Below, piece by piece: positions 1-5,623 of a stretch of DNA of 16,774 nt (position 1 is the first letter of the stretch; every line of letters begins with the position of its first letter). The stretch is from Actinomycetota bacterium (GTDB taxonomy: Bacteria > Actinomycetota > Thermoleophilia > Gaiellales > Gaiellaceae): contig JACDAS010000274.1 of the NCBI GenBank assembly GCA_013695295.1, forward strand, positions 1 to 16,774, in the 5' to 3' direction. Made by a program: the position numbers and the translations under genes. The notes beneath the pieces are model-generated. The model worked only from the letters and a program-made list of their open reading frames with translations, ran no database searches and was not told the DNA's origin.

Positions 1-233
1 GCAATCCCGAGGGCGAGTGCCGCCACATCAGCTGACGCCGCCGTCCCCTGGTACCAGGCGTGCGGCTTGTCCTCTAACCACTCCCTGGCGAGGGTGGTCT
101 TTCCGTAGCCGGCCGGGGCGACCAGCATGATGATTTTCGCCGTGCTCTCGTCGAGCAAGCGCGTCAGACGTGGGCGCTTGATGATGTTTCGGCGCCCAAC
201 CGCTACCGCTTCTGCTTCTCTCTCCGCTGTCAT
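1..233 (-). CDS. LuxR-family ATP-binding (MalT/LAL-like) regulator, N-terminus only
   Basis: The gene is open at the left window edge; 77 codons are visible from the ATG at 231-233 (minus strand). Seen: an N-terminal stretch with 'RPRLTRLLDES', then 'IIMLVAPAGYGKTTLAREWL', a clear Walker A P-loop (G-x-G-K-T-T, about residues 38-48), then 'HAWYQGTAASADVAALAL'. This order (RPRL helix, hydrophobic strand, APAGYGKTT, W-x-x) is the start of MalT-type STAND ATPase regulators, which sense an inducer, oligomerise with ATP and bind DNA through a C-terminal GerE HTH. That HTH and the sensor repeats would lie beyond the edge and cannot be checked. The start is preceded by neither a clear Shine-Dalgarno nor a close -10; TAGGCT at 267-272 (minus) is a weak promoter candidate about 33 bases upstream. 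Base use is less GC-skewed than in later genes. The family is confident, the regulated genes unknown. Confidence 0.82.
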   Translation of the reverse strand, partial: MTAEREAEAVAVGRRNIIKRPRLTRLLDESTAKIIMLVAPAGYGKTTLAREWLEDKPHAWYQGTAASADVAALALGI

Positions 234-307
234 CTCGTGACGGGAGTCGCAAGCCCGTGCCGCGAAAGCCTACACCGGTGCGGGTGGGTTTCGACTCTAG
301 AGGCTGG

Positions 308-345
308 CCCGCACCTGCGGCGGCCGCAGCGGCCGCAGGTGCGGG
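308..345 (-). terminator. 14-bp stem-loop after the small LuxR gene
   Basis: Arms 308-321 (CCCGCACCTGCGGC) and 332-345 are perfectly complementary with a 10-base loop. The hairpin begins 6 bases past the stop codon of the LuxR-HTH gene read on the minus strand. There is no T-run after the stem, so this would be the U-less type of terminator common in high-GC bacteria, or an attenuator ahead of the ATPase regulator. Because the stem is symmetric it could act on either strand. Confidence 0.55.
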
Positions 346-351
346 GTGCCG

Positions 352-618
352 TCAGCCCTCGGAGTCGTCCCAGCGCGACCCGAGGCTTTCCGCGAGGGGG
401 TCGCGGCCCGTCAGCGTTCGGTAAGCAACGGGAATCTGCCGTCGGCGCGTCACGCCCAGCTTCTGGCGAAGGACGTCGCAGTGAGCTTTGGCCGTCCGAG
501 GTGAGATCCCGAGTCGCTCACCGACCTCCTCGTTGGAGCAACCTGCCGCGATCAGCTCGACGACCTGGCGCTGCCGCTGCGTGATCGCCGGGATCTGGTC
601 TTTCAGCGCCGTGTACAT
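352..618 (-). CDS. Small stand-alone LuxR/GerE helix-turn-helix regulator (88 aa)
   Basis: The 88-residue protein is almost entirely a GerE DNA-binding domain. 'ITQRQRQVVELIAAGCSNEE' (about residues 12-31) is the first helix and turn, and 'VGERLGISPRTAKAHCDVLR' (32-51) holds the scaffold and recognition helices, followed by 'QKLGVTRRRQ'. The usual V-K-x-H of the recognition helix is A-K-A-H here. There is no receiver, PAS or autoinducer domain, so it is either an independent small DNA-binding protein (known examples include GerE itself) or the detached HTH of a larger regulator. It lies 118 bases upstream of the P-loop regulator gene in the same direction, with a hairpin between. The ATG at 616-618 is the natural start because the HTH begins shortly after it; no strong Shine-Dalgarno is visible. 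Target genes are unknown. Confidence 0.85.
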   Translation of the reverse strand: MYTALKDQIPAITQRQRQVVELIAAGCSNEEVGERLGISPRTAKAHCDVLRQKLGVTRRRQIPVAYRTLTGRDPLAESLGSRWDDSEG

Positions 619-680
619 CCCGCTACGAAAGCACGCCGGCGACTGCTTGTGAATTGACCGAAGGACGTATCTTTTGGCGG

Positions 681-1697
681 TTACACCTGGGGAAGCACTG
701 TCCGGGCGCCGACGAAGCTCGCCTCGTGTCCTCTGGCGTTGGCCTCGCGAAGCTCCTCCTCGTCAAGCGCTCCGATCCGCAGGAGCAGCGCGAACTCGTC
801 GCGCAGGTGGGTGCGCATCATCTCCGGCCCGTCGGTCGCGATCGTGAAGGCGACGCCGTGCTCGACGAACGCGCGGAAGGTTTCGCGGACGGCCTCCTCG
901 TCGGCGAGGGAGCGCGTGAGCAGGTTCGAGGTGGGGCAGATCTCGAGCACGATCCCGGCGGCTCGCAGCGCCGCCATCAGCTCGGGGTCGCGCGCGGCGA
1001 GAATGCCGTGGCCGATCCGGTCCGGGCGGAGCACGTCGACCACTTCGGCGATCTCGTCCCGGCCGTGCTCGACACCCTCCTCCCCGACGTGAATCGTCAC
1101 CCCGAGGCCGGCGTCGCGCGCCTCGTCCACCAGCGGTTCGAGAGCCGCGTACGGGTAGCGGGCGTCGCCCGGCCGAGGGCCGGCGATGTCGACGCCGACG
1201 ATCCCGCGCGAGGCGTACCGGATCGCCTTCTCGACGATGGTCGCGTTCTGGCGCTCGTTGAACGTGCGATCCATCATGAGGATCAGGCCCGCCCGGACCT
1301 GTGGGTACTCGAGGCTGGCGCGGTCGAGGCCGCGGCTGGCAGCCATGATGATGTGGTCGAGGTCGCGCTCACCGCCTCTGTTTCGCTTCATCGGGTTGAA
1401 TCGAAGCTCGAGGGTGGTGATCCGCTGCGAGCGGTACGCGCCCCCGATCGCCGCATGGACTGAGCGCTCGACCGCGAGCGGGCTCGACTGGATCAACTCC
1501 GTCCAGTGGTAGATCTCGTTGAGCGCGTCGAGGCTGGTCACCCGCCTCGGGTCGGCGATCGTAACCAGTCGATCGAACTCCCAGTAATCCTTGACCGGAA
1601 GCGCGATCCCCTGCTCGTGAGCGAGGCTCCAGAGGATCTCCGAGGCCACCGAGGCGCCGAGGTGCGTGTGCAGCTCGGCAAGGCCGCCGTCGGGCAT
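681..1697 (-). CDS. Adenosine deaminase-family metal-dependent aminohydrolase
   Basis: This 338-residue protein has the full set of amidohydrolase metal ligands in ADA-family order: H10-x-H12 in 'ELHTHLGAS', H203 with catalytic E206 in 'TIHVGEEG', H230 in 'RIGHG', then 'EICPTSNL' (252-259) and D289 in 'IATDGPEM'. Such enzymes are cytosolic and hydrolytically deaminate adenosine, adenine or related 6-aminopurines. The oddity is at 289-290: classical adenosine deaminases have Asp-Asp-Pro, and the second Asp contacts the purine ring. Here it is Asp-Gly-Pro, so the substrate may not be plain adenosine. Length is normal for the family. The ATG at 1695-1697 is six bases downstream of TAGACT, suggesting a leaderless mRNA. 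The gene diverges from padR and may be controlled from the same 72-bp region. Family certain, exact substrate open. Confidence 0.9.
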   Translation of the reverse strand: MPDGGLAELHTHLGASVASEILWSLAHEQGIALPVKDYWEFDRLVTIADPRRVTSLDALNEIYHWTELIQSSPLAVERSVHAAIGGAYRSQRITTLELRFNPMKRNRGGERDLDHIIMAASRGLDRASLEYPQVRAGLILMMDRTFNERQNATIVEKAIRYASRGIVGVDIAGPRPGDARYPYAALEPLVDEARDAGLGVTIHVGEEGVEHGRDEIAEVVDVLRPDRIGHGILAARDPELMAALRAAGIVLEICPTSNLLTRSLADEEAVRETFRAFVEHGVAFTIATDGPEMMRTHLRDEFALLLRIGALDEEELREANARGHEASFVGARTVLPQV

Positions 1698-1703
1698 GGC
1701 GCG

Positions 1704-1709
1704 AGTCTA
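1704..1709 (-). promoter_or_regulatory. -10 box (TAGACT) of the deaminase gene
   Basis: Minus-strand TAGACT lies exactly 6 bases before the deaminase ATG, so transcription would start at or within a base or two of the A of the ATG. No convincing -35 is seen. Confidence 0.55.
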
Positions 1710-1740
1710 CTCACGGCGCCGGAGTCCCCTCTTAGCGCGC

Positions 1741-1763
1741 AACATATGTTTTTTGCATATACT
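1741..1763 (+). promoter_or_regulatory. padR promoter with palindromic operator candidate
   Basis: This is an AT-rich island in GC-rich surroundings. TATACT at 1758-1763 is a good -10 box, 6 bases before the padR ATG, implying a leaderless transcript. Just upstream, AACATATGTT (1741-1750) is a perfect 10-bp palindrome, and ATATG (1744-1748) is also repeated inverted as CATAT (1756-1760). PadR proteins commonly bind palindromes containing ATGT/ACAT half sites and repress their own genes, and this one sits in the -35/spacer region, where binding would block RNA polymerase. That it is the PadR operator is inference. Confidence 0.55.
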
Positions 1764-1769
1764 GTCGGC

Positions 1770-2162
1770 ATGCACGCACGACACGCCAGAGGAACGCGCT
1801 GCCGCCGCCGGGTCGGGGCCGGGCGCTGGGCCGTCCGCGCCCGGGTCGAGCGGTTCGTCGAGCCCGCGATCCTCTTGCTGCTCCGCGAACGCACCCTGCA
1901 CGGGTACGAGCTGATCGACCTGCTGCCGGAGCTCACGGGGGGCGAGCGAATCGACGTCGGCAACCTCTACCGAACGCTCCGCGCGCTCGAGGACGACGGG
2001 ATCGTGACCTCGGAGTGGAGCGCGAGCCTGCCGGGGCCCGCCAAGCGGACGTACGAGCTGACGGGCGAGGGCCGCCGCCTGCTCGACCTCTGGGCAGAGG
2101 CGCTGCGCGAGTCGCAGTCGATCGTCGCCAGTTTCCTGAAACGACACGACGAGAGGAGGTGA
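1770..2162 (+). CDS. PadR-family transcriptional regulator
   Basis: The product is 130 residues. After a basic N-terminal extension (about 25 residues, many Arg), the winged-helix domain reads 'VEPAILLLLRERTLHGYELI', 'IDVGNLYRTLRALEDDGIVT', and then the wing with 'GPAKRTYELTGEGRRLLDLW'. The G-Y-E-L, the N-L-Y-R-x-L-x-x-L-E-x-x-G recognition helix and the R-x-Y-x-L-T-x-x-G wing are the standard PadR signature. The C-terminal helix is short (subfamily-1-like). Such repressors usually respond to small toxic molecules and often control exporters or themselves. I chose the ATG at 1770 because it follows a -10 box by 6 bases and the coding continues into the HTH; reading further upstream would run into the divergent gene. 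The last codons AGG-AGG-TGA form the ribosome-binding site of the next gene, so the two are translationally coupled. Confidence 0.92.
   Translation: MHARHARGTRCRRRVGAGRWAVRARVERFVEPAILLLLRERTLHGYELIDLLPELTGGERIDVGNLYRTLRALEDDGIVTSEWSASLPGPAKRTYELTGEGRRLLDLWAEALRESQSIVASFLKRHDERR
2154..2162 (+). promoter_or_regulatory. Strong Shine-Dalgarno made from the end of padR
   Basis: AGGAGGTGA is an essentially complete anti-16S match with 7 bases between GG and the next ATG. It doubles as Arg-Arg-stop of padR. Most genes in this window lack any Shine-Dalgarno, so it contrasts with the leaderless operon heads and decides the start at 2167. Confidence 0.85.
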
Positions 2163-2166
2163 TTGC

Positions 2167-2355
2167 ATGCACAGACATCGTTCGAGACACCGCGGTGGAT
2201 GCGGCCGTGGCTTCGGCCGCCGCTACCCGAACGCCGAGGAGCTCCTCCAGGCGCTCGAGGAGCACCAGAAAGACCTCGAGCAGGAGACGGCCGACGTGGC
2301 CGATCTGATCCGGCGCCTGCGCCAGGAGCGCTCGACGGAGACCGCCTCCGTCTAA
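2167..2355 (+). CDS. Small His/Arg/Gly-rich coiled-coil protein coupled to PadR (62 aa)
   Basis: I do not recognise a named family with certainty. The first 20 residues are His-, Arg- and Gly-rich with a single Cys ('MHRHRSRHRGGCGRGFGRRY'). The remainder ('NAEELLQALEEHQKDLEQET' and 'VADLIRRLRQERS') is a charged amphipathic helix with Leu at heptad-like spacing, probably a dimeric coiled coil. It starts 4 bases after padR with a near-perfect Shine-Dalgarno and is followed at once by a terminator, so padR and this gene form a two-gene operon. Small glycine/arginine-rich proteins with C-terminal coiled coils do occur beside PadR genes (DUF5320-like proteins are the nearest idea I have), so it may assist or modulate PadR or bind metal. 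All of that is inference. That it is a real gene is supported by ribosome-binding site, spacing and terminator. Confidence 0.8.
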   Translation: MHRHRSRHRGGCGRGFGRRYPNAEELLQALEEHQKDLEQETADVADLIRRLRQERSTETASV

Positions 2356-2363
2356 CCACGGGA

Positions 2364-2391
2364 CGAAAGCCCCGCAGACGCGGGGCTTTCG
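2364..2391 (+). terminator. Intrinsic terminator of the padR operon
   Basis: A perfect 12-bp stem (CGAAAGCCCCGC at 2364-2375 paired with 2380-2391) encloses the 4-base loop AGAC. It begins 8 bases after the stop codon of the small coiled-coil gene. No long U-run follows, but the descending arm contains CTTTC. It separates the operon from the next promoter at 2402. Confidence 0.85.
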
Positions 2392-2401
2392 CGGTTCGTC
2401 A

Positions 2402-2407
2402 TAGTCT
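2402..2407 (+). promoter_or_regulatory. -10 box (TAGTCT) of the glycosyltransferase operon
   Basis: TAGTCT lies 7 bases before the ATG at 2415 and 10 bases after the terminator stem. It implies a leaderless or near-leaderless transcript. No clear -35 is visible; its place would fall inside the terminator hairpin. Confidence 0.5.
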
Positions 2408-2414
2408 CTCGGCG

Positions 2415-3563
2415 ATGAAGGTCGGGATCGTGGTTCCGTTCTCGTGGTCATTCTGGGGGGCCGTGAACGAGCATGCCGAGCTGCAGTCGGACGCCCTGGG
2501 TCGCCTCGGAATCGACGTGCGCACGATCATCGGCAACGACCCGCCCGGCACGTTCACACGCATCCTCCACCCGCGACACGGCCGGCACGACCGGCCGCCG
2601 GCCGACGTCCTGCCCGTCGGTCGCTCGGTGATCGTCCCCGCGAACGGGTCGCTGCCCAACATCGTGCTCAGCGCCAGAACACCGGGCAGGATCCGCCGTC
2701 TGCTCGAGGAGGAGTGCTTCGACGTGCTCCACCTGCACGAGCCGATGACTCCCGCCATCTGCGTCGCGACCCTCGCGCACGCGCAGTGCCCGATCGTCGC
2801 GACCTGGCATGCCGCGGGAGAGCTCGGCTGGATGCGGTACGGCTTGAAGTTCTGGGGCTTTCTGATCGACCGGATCGACCATCGCATCGCCGTCTCCGAG
2901 CAGGCTCGGGCCTCCGCCGCCCGCTGGCTTCCGGGGGACTACGAGGTGATTCCGAACGGCGTCCTGATTCCGCCTGCCGCCGACCCCGGCGAACGCGAGC
3001 ACCGGGTTGTCTTCATCGGCCGTCACGACTCCCGAAAGGGTCTGCCGGTACTGCTCCGCGCCTGGCCGGAGCTGCACCGTCGCACGGGTCTGCGGCTTCG
3101 ACTCGTCGGCGCTGACCCGCTCGCCGTCCAGCTCCTTCTGAGCCGGCACCGGATCGCGGAGACCGGCATCGACGTGCTCGGCTTCCTGAGCCAGGAGCGC
3201 CTGACCGACGAGCTGCTCGCGTCGAAGGCGCTGATCGCACCCTCGATCGGGATGGAGAGCTTCGGGATGGTGCTGACTCGCGCGTTCGCGTGTGCGACGC
3301 CGGTCGTCGCCTCCGACATCGCGGGTTACCGCGCCGTGACGACGCCGGAGACAGGAACGCTCGTGCCCCCGGGTGATGTGGCGGCGCTCGTGGAGGCGGT
3401 GGCCTCTCTCGTGGAGGACGAGCCGCGACGCCGGCGGCTTGGCGCCGCGGCCCGCCTCGTCGCTCAGGAGCGGTACTCGTGGGAGTCGATCGCAGTCCGA
3501 CTCGCCGAGATCTACACGCTCCTGTCGGGCCGCACCCCGGCCAGCCTCGTCGCTGCGTCGTGA
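2415..3563 (+). CDS. GT4-family (PimA-like) glycosyltransferase
   Basis: This is a 382-residue GT-B fold enzyme, probably peripheral at the inner membrane face, moving a sugar from a nucleotide sugar to a lipid or glycan acceptor. Seen: N-terminal Rossmann strand 'MKVGIVVPFSWSFWGAVNEH' with the acceptor-side Gly-rich loop; 'DVLHLHEPMTP' (103-113) and 'IVATWHAAGE' (127-136), close to PimA; 'VIPNGV' (178-183); 'VVFIGRHDSRKGL' (198-210) with the donor-binding R203 and K208; and 'IAPSIGMESFGMVLTRAFAC' (274-293). The usual E-x7-E donor motif has its first Glu (E281) but Arg at the second position (R289). The ATG start follows a -10 box by 7 bases. The stop overlaps the next start (GTGA), so it is coupled to the membrane protein. 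PimA-like phosphatidylinositol mannosylation is a guess; family assignment is firm. Confidence 0.9.
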   Translation: MKVGIVVPFSWSFWGAVNEHAELQSDALGRLGIDVRTIIGNDPPGTFTRILHPRHGRHDRPPADVLPVGRSVIVPANGSLPNIVLSARTPGRIRRLLEEECFDVLHLHEPMTPAICVATLAHAQCPIVATWHAAGELGWMRYGLKFWGFLIDRIDHRIAVSEQARASAARWLPGDYEVIPNGVLIPPAADPGEREHRVVFIGRHDSRKGLPVLLRAWPELHRRTGLRLRLVGADPLAVQLLLSRHRIAETGIDVLGFLSQERLTDELLASKALIAPSIGMESFGMVLTRAFACATPVVASDIAGYRAVTTPETGTLVPPGDVAALVEAVASLVEDEPRRRRLGAAARLVAQERYSWESIAVRLAEIYTLLSGRTPASLVAAS

Positions 3564-4630
3564 AGCTGCGAGCGGCGACGCGAAGCCCGTGGGTTCGGCT
3601 CGCCGCGGTCGCGACTCTCGCTGGCGTCGTGGCTGTGCTCCTGTGGAAGCGAGGGCCGGACTGGGGGCTGGTCGCCGACGCGTTCACGGTCGTCCGGTGG
3701 GAGTGGGTCGTCGCAGCGATCGGGCTGAACCTCCTTTCGGTCGTCGTCCGCGCATTCGCCTGGCGAACTGTGATCAACCAGGCGATGCCGCCGCCGCACC
3801 CGGACGCCCGCCTGGTCTTCTCCGCGTTCTCGGTCGGGCTCTTCGCGAACGCTGTCCTGCCGGGCCGGGTCGGAGAGCTGGCACGCGTCGCCGTCCTGAC
3901 GCGCAAGCTGCCGAGCCGCGAGGGCGCCTGGGCGACGCTGGTCGGGAGCGTCGCCGCGCACCGTGTGTTCGACCTCGTGCCAGTGCTGCTCCTCGTCGTC
4001 TGGGTGCTCTTGACCGCCCGGATCCCGCACTGGGCGATCACGAGCCTCGAGGCGCTGGCGGCGATCGGCGTCACGCTCGCGGCAGTGCTCTTCTTCAGCG
4101 CCAGCCGGCACCCCGGGCAGCGGATCGACCAGGGGCTCGGACCCGTCCGCAGGGTGATCCTGCTGACCAGATACGGGCTCGGCGTCATGCGCGCGCCGGT
4201 CGCCGCCGGGATCGCGCTCCTCTTCCAGTGCCTGGGCTGGCTCTTGCAGCTGCTCGCGGTCTGGGCGACGATGCGCGCCTTCGATATCCGGCTCGAGCTC
4301 GCCGCCGCCGGGCTCGTGCTCGTTCTGATGAACATCGCGACGATCCTGCCGCTCTGGCCGGGGAACGTTGGGCTCCTCCAGGCGGCAATCGCTCTCCCGC
4401 TGGTCCACTACGGCGTCAGCTACCCGCGCGGCTTCGCATTCGGCCTGGGTCTCCAGGCGATCGAGGCCTCGGTCGGCATCGGGGTCGGCCTGATCTTCCT
4501 CGCGCGCGAGGGTCTGTCGTTCGCGATGCTGCGCGTGATGCCCGAGGCCACCCAGGCCGAGCTGCCGCAGGACGAGCCGCGGGCAGAGGAGGCTGCTCGC
4601 GACCGGACGCCCGAGCGCGTCCCGGGGTAG
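3560..4630 (+). CDS. Flippase-like integral membrane protein (LPG_synthase_TM / UPF0104, AglD-related)
   Basis: This 356-residue polytopic protein starts at a GTG that overlaps the glycosyltransferase stop by 4 bases. Hydrophobic segments appear at about residues 13-30, 48-68, 85-105, 125-150, 155-175, 205-235, 250-275 and 290-320. Family hallmarks are 'FANAVLPGRVGELARVAVLT' (94-113) and the later 'ILPLWPGNVGLLQAAIALPL' with 'EASVGIGVGLIFLAREGLSF'. Members include the C-terminal part of archaeal AglD and the flippase-like domain of MprF. They sit in the cytoplasmic membrane and are thought to move or modify lipid-linked sugars or lipids. Coupling to a GT4 enzyme fits an envelope glycolipid pathway. 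The last 35 residues are charged, Glu/Arg-rich and probably cytosolic. Any starts further upstream lie inside the preceding gene. Confidence 0.85.
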   Translation: MKLRAATRSPWVRLAAVATLAGVVAVLLWKRGPDWGLVADAFTVVRWEWVVAAIGLNLLSVVVRAFAWRTVINQAMPPPHPDARLVFSAFSVGLFANAVLPGRVGELARVAVLTRKLPSREGAWATLVGSVAAHRVFDLVPVLLLVVWVLLTARIPHWAITSLEALAAIGVTLAAVLFFSASRHPGQRIDQGLGPVRRVILLTRYGLGVMRAPVAAGIALLFQCLGWLLQLLAVWATMRAFDIRLELAAAGLVLVLMNIATILPLWPGNVGLLQAAIALPLVHYGVSYPRGFAFGLGLQAIEASVGIGVGLIFLAREGLSFAMLRVMPEATQAELPQDEPRAEEAARDRTPERVPG

Positions 4631-4648
4631 ACAGCCCCTAACCCAGGC

Positions 4649-5623
4649 GTGCGGATCCTGGCCGCGCCCGCGAGCCTCAAAGGTGTGCTGAGCGCGACGG
4701 CGGCTGCCGACGCGATCGCGCTCGGAGCTCAGTCGGCGGGGGTCGATGCCGAGCGCCTCCCGGTCGCCGACGGTGGCGAGGGGACCGCGGAGGTCCTCGC
4801 AGCCTCGCTCGGCGGCGAGTGGCGGTCCGCAACCGTCCAGGATCCGCTCGGGCGCCCGGTCGAGGCCCGCTGGCTGCTGCTGCCGGAGGGGACCGCCGTC
4901 GTCGAGTCGGCCGAGGCGATCGGGCTCCTGCGTCTCTCCCCGAACGAGCTCGACCCGCTCAGGGCGACGAGCAGAGGCCTCGGCGAGCTGATCCTGGCCG
5001 CCCTCGCCGCCGAGCCCACGTCGCTCCTCGTCTGCCTTGGAGGTAGCGCGACCGTCGACGGTGGAGCGGGGCTGCGGGAGGTGGTCGGAGAGCGCCTGGC
5101 CCGGCACAGGGTCGTGGCGGCATGCGACGTCCGCAGCCCGCTCCTGGGCGAGCGCGGGGCGGCCCGTACGTTCGGTCCGCAGAAGGGCGCGAGCCCGGCC
5201 GAGGTCGAGGAGCTGGAGGCACGCCTAGCCGCGTCGGTGGAGCTGCGGCCCTTCGCGGCGCTGGCCGGGGCAGGGGCGGCCGGCGGCCTCGGTGCGGCGC
5301 TCGCAGCTCTCGGCGCGGAGCTCGTCTCGGGCGCCGAGCTTGTCCTCGATCGCCTTCGTCTGCGCGAGCGGCTCCGCGCTATCTCGCTCGCGGTGACCGG
5401 CGAGGGCGCCGTCGACCGGACGACGCAGGAAGGCAAGGCACCCGGAGCGGTCCTGCGCACCTGCCGGACGGCCGGGGTGCGCTGCGCCGTCTTCGGAGGG
5501 CGGATCGACGAGCGGATTCCCGGGGCGGAGCTGCATGCTCTGAGCGGTAATCCAGAACGAGCCGCGGAGGACCTGCGGGATCTCGGGCGGGAGCTAGCTG
5601 TCTCGCTGCTGCGCCTGGCGTAG
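4649..5623 (+). CDS. Glycerate kinase (GlxK/GarK type), compact form
   Basis: The product is 324 residues. It shows the type-I glycerate kinase signatures in order: 'APASLKGVLSA' (like DSFKGSLSA), 'LPVADGGEGT', 'CLGGSATVDGGAGL', 'AACDVRSPLLGERGAARTFG' with 'PQKGAS' following, 'AAGGLGAALAALGAEL' and 'VTGEGAVDRTTQEGKAPGAV'. These enzymes phosphorylate D-glycerate with ATP, usually to 2-phosphoglycerate, feeding glycolysis from glyoxylate, serine or sugar-acid catabolism. The usual length is about 370-380; the missing part is mostly one block between 'GGAGL' and 'ACDV' (here only about 16 residues). The core motifs are intact, so it is probably active. The GTG at 4649 is 18 bases after the flippase gene with no clear Shine-Dalgarno or -10, so it is likely read from the same transcript. 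Its 3' end overlaps the convergent cyclic-nucleotide-domain gene by 30 bases. Confidence 0.87.
   Translation: MRILAAPASLKGVLSATAAADAIALGAQSAGVDAERLPVADGGEGTAEVLAASLGGEWRSATVQDPLGRPVEARWLLLPEGTAVVESAEAIGLLRLSPNELDPLRATSRGLGELILAALAAEPTSLLVCLGGSATVDGGAGLREVVGERLARHRVVAACDVRSPLLGERGAARTFGPQKGASPAEVEELEARLAASVELRPFAALAGAGAAGGLGAALAALGAELVSGAELVLDRLRLRERLRAISLAVTGEGAVDRTTQEGKAPGAVLRTCRTAGVRCAVFGGRIDERIPGAELHALSGNPERAAEDLRDLGRELAVSLLRLA

Noticed and set aside
28..252. Minus-strand open frame starting at 252
   Set aside because: It is a frame shadow of the P-loop regulator, whose true frame starts at 233 and carries the Walker A motif.
654..1463. Long plus-strand open frame opposite the deaminase
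   Set aside because: It has no recognisable motif and simply mirrors the high-GC codon structure of the deaminase gene.
3512..5107. 531-codon minus-strand frame opposite the flippase and glycerate kinase genes
   Set aside because: Arg/Asp/Gln-rich low-complexity translation typical of the antisense of GC-rich genes; the plus-strand genes have clear family motifs.
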